Shown here: piece after piece, positions 46,836 through 56,360 of the stretch
Numbering within the stretch: position 1 is the stretch's first letter
How the letters are laid out: the number at the start of each line of letters is the position of its first letter
Assembly: GCF_900104145.1 (NCBI RefSeq)
Contig: NZ_FNLB01000006.1
Location: 3,908,501-3,972,500 of the forward strand
Direction: 5' to 3'
Origin: Pseudovibrio sp. Tun.PSC04-5.I4
GTDB lineage: Bacteria > Pseudomonadota > Alphaproteobacteria > Rhizobiales > Stappiaceae
DNA length: 64,000 bases
The notes under the pieces: generated by a model
The model's input: only the letters and a program-made list of their open reading frames with translations
Told to the model about the DNA's origin: nothing
Database searches by the model: none
Translations under genes and position numbers: made by a program

Positions 46836-48410
46836 ATGAGCTACAGCTTGCTTAACTCAGTGTTAGGTCCAGTTATGCGAGGACCATCGAGTTCTCATAC
46901 AGCAGGACCATTTTTTATCGCAGATAGTATTCGGCAGCTCAGTCTTACTGACGGTGAGCGAATACTATCTGCACGTATCAACTTCGATCCTTCTGGATCC
47001 TATGCGCGTGTTTATAAAAATCAGGGTTCCGACCAAGGTATTGCGGCAGGACTGCTGGGTCGAGCAATGACACATCCAGCTTACGCTCATGCTCAGGATG
47101 ATATTAGGAAGGATAGGCTGTTCGATCTCAGCTTTAATATCAAGCCTTTGCAAGCGGCAAGCCATCCCAATGATGCTGAGTTTGAACTGCAGATAAAGCA
47201 GCAAGATGACTCAGTCAGACATGAGAACTGGCGTTCTGTCTCAATTGGCGGCGGCATGTTCCAGCTTACATCCCTTAATGGAGCCGACTTACAGATCAGT
47301 GGTGCATTCTACACCACGCTGGTCGAGGTCAACAGTCAGCGGGTAGTTGAGCTAACACTTGCCCATATCAGACAAAATGATCTTCTTGCTGATTTTGGAG
47401 TTTGCTCGATTTTTTGCTCGAGTAACACTATCGAAGTTCAAGCTCAGAAGCCTCTTAGTCTTGATGTCACCGCGAACCTACAGCGATTAGATGATGTTGT
47501 TCGCGTAAGACAATGCAAACCAGCACAATACATCATCAAAGATGCAGCGCCGTTGTTTGAGAGCTGCAGCGATATTCTGAATGCAGCAAATCAGGCGCCT
47601 CTCTATGAGCTTGCAGAGCAATATGAGGCCAAGCAACTTGGTTTGACAAAAGCAGAAGTGCGCGAGCTTTTTCTGCGAAGATTGGAAACGATGTTCGCTT
47701 CCATAGATGAAGCGTTAGAGCAAAACATAAAGGGAATGAAGTTCCTTTCTCCCAAAGCGTCTCAGTTGATGGCATCTACCCACGCTTCTGCTATCGCAAG
47801 CCCAGTCTTGAACTGCGCTATTGCTGCGGCATTAGCTGCAATGGAGTCCGGTACTAGTCGAGGCATTGTAGTGGCAGCGCCAACTGCCGGTTCTGCTGGA
47901 ATAGTCCCGGGTATTGCGTACGCTCTTCTGAAAAATGGTTTCACAAAAGATGACTGCGTCAATCTTTTGGAAGTAGCTGCTTTGGCGGGTGCAATTGTCG
48001 CACAGCAAGCCACATTCGCTGCAGAAGTTGCAGGCTGTAATGCAGAAACGGGCGTTTCGGCTGCGATGGCAGCAGTAGGTCTCGCCCATGTGATGGGCGC
48101 GACACCTCAACAGGCTTTTGATGCTGCATCGATTTGCATGATGAACACCATGGGCTTGGTGTGTGATCCCGTTAATGGTGAAGTGGAAATACCATGTCAT
48201 GCCAGAAACATTGGTGGGGTTTCTCATGCCATCAGTTCGGTCACTGCTGTCCTTGGGGGCTTTGAAGCTGTCCTGCCGATGGATGAGCTCATTGGCTCTA
48301 TGATGCAAGTGGCCAGCAAAACACATCCAGACATGCTCTGCACTGCCAGAGGTGGATGCGCAGTAACTGCAACTGCGCGGGAACTCCTGAAACAAAAAGC
48401 AAACAACTAA
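46836..48410 (+). CDS. sdaA: L-serine dehydratase, iron-sulphur type, single chain
   Basis: A 524-residue enzyme that deaminates L-serine to pyruvate with a 4Fe-4S cluster. The beta domain comes first (SVLGPVMRGPSSSHTAGPF), then the alpha domain with PTAGSAGIVPGIAYALLKN. The likely cluster cysteines are in AGCNAETGVS, GLVCDPVNGE and EIPCHARNIGG. AGG precedes the ATG at 46836. An open frame reaching back to 46743 is rejected because relatives start at MSYSLLNSVLGP. It heads a cluster with a racemase-family enzyme and an amino-acid permease, so serine or a serine-like product is probably the catabolic end point. Confidence 0.9.
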   Translation: MSYSLLNSVLGPVMRGPSSSHTAGPFFIADSIRQLSLTDGERILSARINFDPSGSYARVYKNQGSDQGIAAGLLGRAMTHPAYAHAQDDIRKDRLFDLSFNIKPLQAASHPNDAEFELQIKQQDDSVRHENWRSVSIGGGMFQLTSLNGADLQISGAFYTTLVEVNSQRVVELTLAHIRQNDLLADFGVCSIFCSSNTIEVQAQKPLSLDVTANLQRLDDVVRVRQCKPAQYIIKDAAPLFESCSDILNAANQAPLYELAEQYEAKQLGLTKAEVRELFLRRLETMFASIDEALEQNIKGMKFLSPKASQLMASTHASAIASPVLNCAIAAALAAMESGTSRGIVVAAPTAGSAGIVPGIAYALLKNGFTKDDCVNLLEVAALAGAIVAQQATFAAEVAGCNAETGVSAAMAAVGLAHVMGATPQQAFDAASICMMNTMGLVCDPVNGEVEIPCHARNIGGVSHAISSVTAVLGGFEAVLPMDELIGSMMQVASKTHPDMLCTARGGCAVTATARELLKQKANN

Positions 48411-48435
48411 CTCTTCGATAACTGGAGAAAATCCA

Positions 48436-49485
48436 ATGCATTGGAATAGAAGTATTACCATGCTCGGCGTACATGCTGAGGGTGAGGTCGGTCGTGTCAT
48501 TACGGGGGGAGTAATCAATATCCCGGGTGACACTATGTTGGACAAAATGCAGCACATCAACACTGTTGATGACAGCATTCGCCGCTTCGCGTTGCAGGAG
48601 CCTCGTGGCAGCGCACAGATGTCAGTAAACCTGCTTCTTCCACCCGTAAATCCGAAAGCCGATGTAGGCTTTATTGTCATGCAACCGGATGCTGCTCATG
48701 CCTTGTCAGGCTCGAACACAATGTGTGTGACTACCGCTGTTTTTGAAACTGGCATGCTGCCTATGAAGGATGGTGAAAACACACTAACAATTGATACGCC
48801 GGCAGGACTTATTCCAGTTGTTGCTCATTGCAAAGACCATAAAGTCGAAAAGGTTACAATCGACATCTGCCCAAGCTTCGTAGAGCACCTTGATCATCCG
48901 GTTCAGGTTGATGGTTTTGATGAAATCAAGGTCGATGTCGCTTTTGGTGGTTGCTATTTTGCTATGGTGGATGCTGAAAGCTTAGGTTTTGAGATCTCAC
49001 CTGAGAATGCGCGGCTAATGGTCGATACTGCGCATACGATCAAGAAAGCCATTGATGACCAAGTGAGAGTGCAACATCCGGAAATTGAGCAGTTCAACCA
49101 TATTGAATATGTCATGTTTACTGGGGTCCATCCGACAGAAACCGCTGTCTATAAGAATGGCACAATTATCTTCCCTGGTCGCGTCGATAGATCTCCTTGT
49201 GGTACCGGATCTTCAAGCCGAATGGCCTGTTTGCACGCGCGTGGTGCGTTAAAAATCGGTGATAAGGTTTTCATGGAATCGACAATTGGTGGTCGTTTCG
49301 AAGCGGAAATAGCTTCGACCTGTAAGGTTGGTGATAGGGATGCGATCATTCCACGATTGACCGGGCGCTGTTGGATTTATTCAATCGAGCATCATGGTGT
49401 CCACCCGACGGACCCTTTCCCTCTTGGCTACACGATGTCTGACACTTGGGGCCCAGATGTCAAAGCCCTGACACCACACAACTAA
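48436..49485 (+). CDS. Proline racemase family enzyme with Ser/Cys active site
   Basis: A 349-residue member of the proline racemase / hydroxyproline epimerase / trans-3-hydroxyproline dehydratase superfamily. The second catalytic cysteine is present in DRSPCGTGSSSRMA (about residue 255). At the first position, where racemases have Cys and dehydratases Thr, the sequence reads HALSGSNTMCV, which places Ser there. Ser/Cys members have been assigned varied activities, so epimerase or dehydratase cannot be chosen from sequence. GGAGAA precedes the ATG. It is 25 bases after the serine dehydratase and 30 before the permease, which indicates one operon. Confidence 0.88.
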   Translation: MHWNRSITMLGVHAEGEVGRVITGGVINIPGDTMLDKMQHINTVDDSIRRFALQEPRGSAQMSVNLLLPPVNPKADVGFIVMQPDAAHALSGSNTMCVTTAVFETGMLPMKDGENTLTIDTPAGLIPVVAHCKDHKVEKVTIDICPSFVEHLDHPVQVDGFDEIKVDVAFGGCYFAMVDAESLGFEISPENARLMVDTAHTIKKAIDDQVRVQHPEIEQFNHIEYVMFTGVHPTETAVYKNGTIIFPGRVDRSPCGTGSSSRMACLHARGALKIGDKVFMESTIGGRFEAEIASTCKVGDRDAIIPRLTGRCWIYSIEHHGVHPTDPFPLGYTMSDTWGPDVKALTPHN

Positions 49486-49515
49486 ACTAACAGCACAACC
49501 TATGGGAGAATGGTC

Positions 49516-50631
49516 ATGCAGTCGAAGTCAAGCTCACTGATGAAGGTTATTACTATTGCGGGAGCATTTACCGCCTACCAGATCGGCTCTGGTTTTGCCA
49601 CGGGGCAGGAGATCCTTCAGTATTTCGTATCCTATGGATACTGGGGCATTTTAGGTGCAGCACTCACACTTATTCTATTTGCGTATGTGTCGATCAACTT
49701 CATGTCAGTCGGACGTCATCAGAAACTTTCTAAAGCAAATGATGTGTATCGGTACTATTGCGGCAAACATGTCGGTATGTTCTATGATTACTTCTCAACA
49801 TTGTTCTGTTTCCTTACATTTTCGGTGATGGTTGCTGGGGCGGGAGCTGCCTTGAAACAGCATTTCGGATTACCAACGATCGTTGGTGGCTCGCTTATTG
49901 CTGTACTTGCTTTTGTCACAGTAATTATGGGGCTGAACCGCATCGTCGACATCATCGGCAAACTGGGGCCAGTCATTGCTGGAATTGCAATTCTACTTGG
50001 ATTGGTATCCATCTTCAGCAATCTTGGTAATTTAACTCCAGCTGATGTTATACCGCTCATTGAAAGCAAGGTTGGCGAAGGTGTTGTCCTACAAGCTTCC
50101 AGCAACTGGTTCTTAGCTGCTTTGAACTACGTCGGCTTTTGCATGTTGCTACTCGGAGCATTCATGGCCGCAATTGGTTCTGAAACTTCAAGTGACGCTG
50201 AAGTTAAATATGGCGGTATTTTTGGTGCGATGTTGTTCTCTGGGGCAATTATAGTGGTTGCTCTGGGTTTGATGGGACAACTGAACAATGTTGCTGGCAC
50301 ACAAATTCCAATGCTTGTATTGGCTGCAGATGTAAGTCCAATGATCGCTAGTGCATTCTCATTCGTCATCATTGCAGGTATTTATACGACAACTGCACCG
50401 CTGCTTTGGAATGTGTCTGCCAGGATCACTCCAGAGGGAACTTCGAAATCCAAGATGGTGACAGCAGGTCTGACACTTATTGGTGGTGCTCTCGGTCTCT
50501 TCATACCTTTTGATCAACTTTTGAATGTTGTCTATGTAGTGAACGGGTATGTCGGTATTGTATTGCTTGGCTTTATGATCGTTAAACACTTGAGGTCTAG
50601 CGTTTTAGTTAAAGCAGAAGCCGTCAGCTGA
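49516..50631 (+). CDS. YkvI-like amino-acid permease (LeuT-fold)
   Basis: A 371-residue integral membrane protein with about 10 hydrophobic segments. The unwound first helix typical of LeuT-fold carriers reads GAFTAYQIGSGFATGQEILQ, and helix 6 carries GIYTTTAPLLWNVSARI. YkvI-type proteins are poorly characterised members of the APC superfamily. Neighbours point to an amino acid such as a hydroxyproline or serine derivative as cargo. The ATG at 49516 is preferred because GGGAG lies 7 bases before it. The ATG at 49510 would be only 1 base from that site. Confidence 0.85.
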   Translation: MQSKSSSLMKVITIAGAFTAYQIGSGFATGQEILQYFVSYGYWGILGAALTLILFAYVSINFMSVGRHQKLSKANDVYRYYCGKHVGMFYDYFSTLFCFLTFSVMVAGAGAALKQHFGLPTIVGGSLIAVLAFVTVIMGLNRIVDIIGKLGPVIAGIAILLGLVSIFSNLGNLTPADVIPLIESKVGEGVVLQASSNWFLAALNYVGFCMLLLGAFMAAIGSETSSDAEVKYGGIFGAMLFSGAIIVVALGLMGQLNNVAGTQIPMLVLAADVSPMIASAFSFVIIAGIYTTTAPLLWNVSARITPEGTSKSKMVTAGLTLIGGALGLFIPFDQLLNVVYVVNGYVGIVLLGFMIVKHLRSSVLVKAEAVS

Positions 50632-50793
50632 GAATAATCCTGAAGTTCAGAAGGGGCCTGTGCCTAACGTAAGCGCAAGTCTCTTCTGACATCGCACAAG
50701 CGCATTGTTTGGAATTTGGATTAATCTGAGTATGGTGTGCTTCCCGATTTAGTCACGATGAAAAGTACGTGACTTGCTTTAAGAGTGAAGAAG

Positions 50794-51849
50794 ATGAGAC
50801 CTCAATCATTAAGCCGGAAAGCGGAGTGTAAGTTGAAAGTTGCCATGGTGCTTCTTCCCAATTTTACACTTCTTGCACTGAGCTGTCTGACTGAGGTCTT
50901 GCGTCATGCTGCAGACGATGGTGATGAAAGCAGGCAGGTCAACTGCTCGTGGGATCTGTTATCCGTCTCGACCAACCCAATCATGTCCAGTTCCGGAATA
51001 ACGGTCACACCCAACAAAACGCTTGAATGCGATCTTACGGGCTATGATTACATCGTTATTATCGGAGGAAAGCTTCCCAAGGATTGCCTTTATCCTGATG
51101 CTTATATCCAGTTTATCAAAAGCTGCCGTCAGCAAGGCAATAAATTGATCGGTATGTGTACCGGTACGTTTGCTCTTGCGCGCGCGGGTATTTTGAAAAA
51201 TGTGCGCACGGCACTGCATTGGTACCACTATCAGGAGTTCAGAAGCCACTTCCCATCATCAATCGCGGTTACAGACGAACTTTACATCGAAGATCGTAAC
51301 ATCATCACATGCGCAGGAGGGGCGGCTAGTTCAGATCTGGCCTTGTACTTGGTGGAAAAACACTTGGGTAAGGGGAAGGTCATCAAATGCTTGCGTCATT
51401 TGATCCTAATTTCTGCCAGAGAAGCTCGGCAGTCTCAAACACCTTTTGATCTGGACATCCCTCAGTTCAGCGATGTGAGACTACGCAAGGCTGTGTTCCT
51501 GATGGAGCAGAACCTCGAAGATACTCTTGAGATCACGCAACTTGCAAACACGTTGAGCCTCAGTCAACGACAACTCAACCGTTTGTTCTTAGAGCATACA
51601 GGCATGTCTCCGAGCGCCTATTACCGTAGCCTTCGTCTTCGTCATGCCCGATGGCTTCTCGATAATTCAGAGCAACCGTTAGACCATATTGCCCTTGGCT
51701 GTGGCTTCTCAGATCTGTCGCACCTCACGCGCTACTACAAAAAGCAATACAAGCAGACTCCCGGTTCAACCCGATCGCTCCGAAAAAAAGCTCAGGCTGA
51801 GTTGGAACCAGAACAGTCCGGAAGCTTGGCAGAGTTTATGCATGAATGA
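50794..51849 (+). CDS. GlxA-type AraC-family regulator
   Basis: A 351-residue regulator. Residues about 15-185 are a DJ-1/PfpI-like (class I amidotransferase) domain, recognisable by YDYIVIIGGKLPKDCLY and the elbow LIGMCTGTFALARAGIL. Residues 235-335 are an AraC helix-turn-helix pair with ALGCGFSDLSHLTRYYKKQY. GlxA-type proteins control arginine, choline, carnitine and hydroxyproline-type catabolism in proteobacteria. It follows the permease gene in the same direction after 160 bases and is the obvious candidate activator of the cluster. Starts at 50785 (GTG) and 50794 (ATG) are both possible. Confidence 0.88.
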   Translation: MRPQSLSRKAECKLKVAMVLLPNFTLLALSCLTEVLRHAADDGDESRQVNCSWDLLSVSTNPIMSSSGITVTPNKTLECDLTGYDYIVIIGGKLPKDCLYPDAYIQFIKSCRQQGNKLIGMCTGTFALARAGILKNVRTALHWYHYQEFRSHFPSSIAVTDELYIEDRNIITCAGGAASSDLALYLVEKHLGKGKVIKCLRHLILISAREARQSQTPFDLDIPQFSDVRLRKAVFLMEQNLEDTLEITQLANTLSLSQRQLNRLFLEHTGMSPSAYYRSLRLRHARWLLDNSEQPLDHIALGCGFSDLSHLTRYYKKQYKQTPGSTRSLRKKAQAELEPEQSGSLAEFMHE

Positions 51850-52396
51850 TGAGCAGGGGGATTGATGAAGCCTGAGAAACTGCAGCTCTCCCCAACTTAC
51901 TTTCGCTGCAAGATGATTGAGCCTTATCTAGAGTTGAAACTTAGCAATAAATGGACTTCCCAGAGGCAATGCGAATGGCAGGTAAGGTCACTCAGCAACA
52001 CGCCTGTTTCCCTGGGCCAACTGCGGTCATTCGGATGTTTCCATCATAGGTTGAGTTTAGTTTATCTAAACCTACGCGAATGCCCTATGAGCTCATATTT
52101 ATCTGGGCTCGGCATGGGGCAGATGTCAGAGGTGGCTAGAAACGGCAAGTCGCGACATTCAACAACGCAGGCCTTACCAGGCAATTTATAATTGGTGACT
52201 TATGCCTATAACCACATAGAGACCGCGCTCTGACTGTCCAAATATAGGGGCCACCTCTTGCCACGCTGGCGTAACAACGTCTGGGAGTTTTCTGTTGCTA
52301 TCGCAATCGCTAAATAAAATTGAGTTTGAAATTAACATTACTGCTTAGTATTACTCATTGGTATTGCGAACACTATTTTCAATAGGTGACCTTTTA
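51850..52396. other. Intergenic region with degenerate IS sequence
   Basis: Contains repeat copy B (51971-52018) followed by GTTTCCATCAT and GGTTGAG, also seen beside the other copies. No gene is supported. The autotransporter promoter probably lies in the AT-rich last 100 bases. Confidence 0.5.
51971..52018. repeat. Interspersed repeat, copy B
   Basis: GAATGGCAGGTAAGGTCACT, then CAGCAACACGCCTG, matches copies A, C and D with a few differences. Confidence 0.6.
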
Positions 52397-54835
52397 ATGC
52401 TATCCATTCTTTTCTCCACGCGTACTGTAACTCTGCTTTCAGTGAGTGTGTTGCCATTAATTTTTGCTAGCATCGCATCTGCGCAGTCAGCTCAAAAAGA
52501 GTATGACAATAGCTATGACGGCCAGACTGTCACCAATAGTGACCCTATCACGACAGTCGCCGGCGATGATGCTGGCATTGTGATCAGTGGCGACGATATT
52601 ACCCTGACTAACACAGCTGACGTGACAGCTACAGTCATCGGCCAAGAAGGAGTTCACGTCGAGGGAGACGGTAATAGCTTTAGCAACTCGGGTGTCATTA
52701 GAACGCTTTCGTCAGGCATTGAGGCCGCTGGGAGTACTATAGCCGTAAAAGATATTATTAACAGCGGTACAATCGAAGCAGAGCACTCCGGCATTTATGT
52801 CAGCAAAGAATTCGAAAATATCGTCAACAGCGGCACACTTGATGCCGGGAACTCTGGAATTCGGGCCTACGGTTCGTCTGGGAACATAACGAATAGTGGC
52901 ACCATTAATGCCAATGGTGGCGACGGTATCAAGACAGGGTTCATTTTTGTTATTGGCCAGGTAGTCAATAGCGGCACAATAAACGCTACAGGCGATGGTA
53001 TTTTTATTGATAAAGGCTCTGAAGATATTATCAATAGCGGCACCATAAACGCGAATGAGATTGGCATAAATATCAAGGGCAATGCTGGGGACATATTCAA
53101 CAGCGGGTCCATTGACGCGGATGAGATTGGCATAAGTATCAAAGGCAGTGCTGGGGACATAACCAATCGCGGCACTATTACTGCTGGCGAATACGGCATT
53201 TACACCAATGGTGGTCCAAATATAGACCAGATCATTAACAGTGGTAATATATTCGCATCGAAGAGCGGTATATTCGCCCAGAGCGGTTCAAAAATAGATC
53301 GTATCGTCAATACCGGGGGAATTGATGTCTCCCAGTCCGGTATTGAAACCTCCAACGGCAGTACTATCGGAGAGATCTTAAACAGCGGTGCAATTAAAGC
53401 CCAGACCCATGGGATCTATGCTCATTCAGGCGGGAGCGTGGGAAATATCGTCAATACAGGAACGATCACCGCCGAAGATTCTGGCATATTCGTAACCAAC
53501 GGCCCGAGCGTTACCGCAATAAATAACAGCGGGCGTATCGAGGCCGCCAGCAACGGAATTTTCCTCGATCAAGGTGCCGCTATAGATGAGGTAGTCAATA
53601 GCGGCACCTTGATCGGTGGTACCTCCGCCTTCCATTTAGGAATAGGTAGGAGTTTGACTAAGCTGTCCCTTCTAGAGGGCTCTAATATTCAGGGAGCGAT
53701 CTTAATTGACGGGAAGTTGGATACTCTCCATATGGGGTCCGGTTGGGATGCTCTGATGACCATCACTGGCAATAATGCTGGATCGGGACTTGATGCTATA
53801 ACTGTAACCGGAGATGGACAGACCCTTATTACACGCGATCTTGGTGGTGGCGCCTATCAAGTCATTTCTCTTGATGGGGCAAGCTCCAACGCCTTATCGA
53901 AAAATGCAGGCCGCATGACTGCCGATCTTACTCGTTCGGTTTCTCAGGATGTAGCAGACCGTTCGAGCATCACGCGAACCTGTGGGAGCCCCGGTATTGT
54001 TTGCCGCACGGGTGTGTGGAGCAGTAAAACAGTGGCGGCGCAGGATAGTACTTCCGATGAAGATTATGGTCACCTTTTAGCTATTGCGACTGTCGGTATT
54101 GATGGATCAATTGGCGACAGCGCAATAGGCGGTTTGTTGGCTGGCTATGCCAAGGGGTGGTCCAATCTTTATGATGGTAGTTGGGACAGCGAAAGCCAAG
54201 TTGCATATGTTGGCGGTTACTACTCCCGCATGTTTGGCTCCTTGTTTGCGGACCTGTCTCTGACGGGTGGTTACATGTGGCAGGATAACTCCCGTAGATT
54301 TATGGATAATACCGCAACAGGTGGTATTCGCGACTCTGCTGATCAAACTATTGGTACTGTGTTTGTTACCCCAGTATTGACACTTGGTTACTCCCAAGCC
54401 CTTAGCGAAACAACATCGCTCGCTCCAAGCCTCTCAGCCCGTTATACGTTCTCCTACCGTGAAGGGTACGAGGAAGAGGCTGTCTCGGAAATTTCGCACG
54501 AAGCTGAAGCAAGGCATCGCCTAGATCTGCGTGCGCAGTTGGCATTTTCGTGGTCGGGCCTTGAGCCAAATGATATTGGGGTTTGGAACACGCGATTGCG
54601 CGGTGGGCTCGATATTTCTGCTGAAGGTGGGGACGGTGCATCTAGTTCTGCATTCGGCCAGACCATGACCATTAATGAGGGTGATGAAGACCTCGGTATC
54701 CGCCCGTTTATTGGTTTGGATGTGGCCTACAATATTTCTGAGCGCTTTGACTTCAACTTAAGCACAGAAGTAGCCTACGCGAGTAATGAAACGCTTTCTG
54801 CCAACGCAAAGCTGAATACCAGTTGGAAGTTTTAA
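52397..54835 (+). CDS. Autotransporter adhesin with parallel beta-helix passenger
   Basis: An 812-residue type Va autotransporter. A signal peptide (about residues 1-32, cut after ASIASA) precedes a passenger of about 500 residues, built from some 17 units of the form I-x-N-S-G-[TS]-I-x-A-x-x-x-G-I, typical of pectin-lyase-like beta-helix rungs. The beta-barrel follows (about 570-812), ending in the required aromatic residue (TSWKF). AGGTGA before the ATG at 52397 fixes the start. The longer frame from 52358 lacks a site. Its 3' end and downstream flank recur inverted at 58583-59837. Confidence 0.9.
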   Translation: MLSILFSTRTVTLLSVSVLPLIFASIASAQSAQKEYDNSYDGQTVTNSDPITTVAGDDAGIVISGDDITLTNTADVTATVIGQEGVHVEGDGNSFSNSGVIRTLSSGIEAAGSTIAVKDIINSGTIEAEHSGIYVSKEFENIVNSGTLDAGNSGIRAYGSSGNITNSGTINANGGDGIKTGFIFVIGQVVNSGTINATGDGIFIDKGSEDIINSGTINANEIGINIKGNAGDIFNSGSIDADEIGISIKGSAGDITNRGTITAGEYGIYTNGGPNIDQIINSGNIFASKSGIFAQSGSKIDRIVNTGGIDVSQSGIETSNGSTIGEILNSGAIKAQTHGIYAHSGGSVGNIVNTGTITAEDSGIFVTNGPSVTAINNSGRIEAASNGIFLDQGAAIDEVVNSGTLIGGTSAFHLGIGRSLTKLSLLEGSNIQGAILIDGKLDTLHMGSGWDALMTITGNNAGSGLDAITVTGDGQTLITRDLGGGAYQVISLDGASSNALSKNAGRMTADLTRSVSQDVADRSSITRTCGSPGIVCRTGVWSSKTVAAQDSTSDEDYGHLLAIATVGIDGSIGDSAIGGLLAGYAKGWSNLYDGSWDSESQVAYVGGYYSRMFGSLFADLSLTGGYMWQDNSRRFMDNTATGGIRDSADQTIGTVFVTPVLTLGYSQALSETTSLAPSLSARYTFSYREGYEEEAVSEISHEAEARHRLDLRAQLAFSWSGLEPNDIGVWNTRLRGGLDISAEGGDGASSSAFGQTMTINEGDEDLGIRPFIGLDVAYNISERFDFNLSTEVAYASNETLSANAKLNTSWKF

Positions 54836-55360
54836 AGGTAGTCGGGTATCGCTTCATGCCGTTTGCCAAAGTAAACTATCAAGTAGTCGTCTCTTTTGTA
54901 AAATAAGAAGAGTTGCGATTGGATGGGGCGTGTACTTAGTAAACATGCCCCTGAACCACCAGGTAAACTTGCGGATTAACTACAGATAACGGCCTTCTAA
55001 GGATACACTCCATCTCTAGTTTTTGCTCGATAAAGTAAATAATTGTAGGTTTAAGTAGTTGTCACTACTAATTGTATTTACTTGAAAGTGCCCCTCTAAA
55101 TGAGCGACTGGTAAACCCGTCCTGCTCGTTGCGCTAGCTTTCAGTTACTCTGGTATATCAATATAATACCAAGGCATGAGATCGTTCAATTGGATGATCT
55201 CATAGTCTGGCCCGTGTTATTATACGTAATTTGGAGAATCCTTAAGCCTTTCATGAGGTGGTCCTGGCAGCTAACAGCTAATTTTTTCGCTCAACAGAAA
55301 ATTAGATGACACACACCTGTAGTTGAAAACTAGTTAAGGCTAGAGCTACTCAAAGACCGC
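54836..55360. repeat. Non-coding part of inverted-repeat arm 1
   Basis: This flank of the autotransporter matches the reverse complement of 58641-59149 with roughly nine in ten bases identical by eye (for example CACTCCATCTCTAGTTTTTG). No gene is supported in it. Confidence 0.7.
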
Positions 55361-55412
55361 TCGAATGGCCGGTATGGTCACACAGCAACATGCCTGTAAT
55401 CAGGGCCAGCAG
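55361..55412. repeat. Interspersed repeat, copy C
   Basis: GAATGGCCGGTATGGTCACA, then CAGCAACATGCCTGTAATCA, marks the inner end of inverted-repeat arm 1. The following 150 bases resemble the sequence after copy B (TTTCCATC, then GATTGAG; CCTATGCGCTCAT). Confidence 0.65.
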
Positions 55413-55798
55413 CTGATTTCCAAGAATTTCCATCTAGGATTGAGACAGTTCTTTTGGAAGTTACTGCAGGCGCTTTCCCGAGTACTTTTGGGTTGGACCT
55501 ATGCGCTCATTGTACCTGGATGTGCCACGGGTTCGTTGAGCCCATTGCTGCCACTCGTGAGGTAGCTAGTGTTCGCAGGCGCAGCATGTTGCAAGGTGAC
55601 CTTTGCTGTCATTGACCGCGTGGCATAGGCAACCCCAGTCAGAGCGCTCTTGCTATTCCTAGTTGTACGCGTTTCCAGCAGACCTGAGGTATGGAAGGCA
55701 ACTCACTTTTGCATGGCCCATGTCCCCAAATCTGACGAAGTAAGCGTTCAAGTCACTGGAGTTGACGCCTGCTTTACGACCACCGATTAATTTCTAGA
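55413..55798. other. Decayed IS-like sequence
   Basis: No supported gene. A 66-codon frame (55365-55565) runs through the repeat and has no ribosome-binding site. Similarity to the sequence after copy B suggests a degenerate insertion sequence. Confidence 0.4.
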
Positions 55799-56245
55799 TT
55801 ACCCAGCGAGGACCTTCTGGGACAGCCCCTTTAAGTTCCCATCGATTATCTTGCCCATCATCATTTTCATCAGTGTCTGCCCCATAAGCCATCCAAGGAG
55901 CCCATATTTGACACGATAATCGAAGGTCCAAGTGACGCGAGTGCGCCCGCCGGTCGGTGTAGTCCGTATTTCAGAGCTCGCCTCATTCAAAGGCATTGCG
56001 GCCATGTCTGAGAGTTTGACAGTATATCCTTTAACCGGTTTCCACGCTGTGATCTCTTCGACGAGCGATGTGCCGTTTGCAAAATTGTTGCGGCGCTTTG
56101 ATCCTAGCCCAATGTCACCAGTCGTCAGGGCGTCGACAGACGTGATCTGCGGCGCAAACTCATCAATGTGCATGTAGCGGCTGAGAACAGCCCAAACCGC
56201 GTCGGGGGCTGCATCAATAAGGAGGCTGCGTTCAAAGTGGATCAT
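55799..56245 (-). CDS. SRPBCC-family (polyketide cyclase / START-like) protein
   Basis: A 148-residue single-domain SRPBCC protein. The opening strand FERSLLIDAAPDAVWAVLSR, the glycine-rich turn GDIGLGSKRRN and the long C-terminal helix (MGQTLMKMMMGKIIDGNLKGL) are the fold marks. Such proteins bind hydrophobic ligands in a deep pocket, and no catalytic assignment can be made. It is divergent from the WYL regulator with 115 bases between, which makes it the probable target of that regulator. Confidence 0.85.
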   Translation of the reverse strand: MIHFERSLLIDAAPDAVWAVLSRYMHIDEFAPQITSVDALTTGDIGLGSKRRNNFANGTSLVEEITAWKPVKGYTVKLSDMAAMPLNEASSEIRTTPTGGRTRVTWTFDYRVKYGLLGWLMGQTLMKMMMGKIIDGNLKGLSQKVLAG

Positions 56246-56360
56246 TCAAAAACTCCGTTCCATTTGCGCGATTACCGCGCCTAATTTCTGTTTTCTGAGC
56301 CTCTTTTAGAATTGTTCTGCTCTCACCGTTATGACAGTAGTGTGATAGGAGGATGCAAAA

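Noticed and set aside
52740..53640. Regular repeats that might be mistaken for a CRISPR array or minisatellite
   Set aside because: They are degenerate beta-helix rungs coding for N-S-G-T-I units in the autotransporter passenger. Unit lengths and sequences vary, and there are no spacers.
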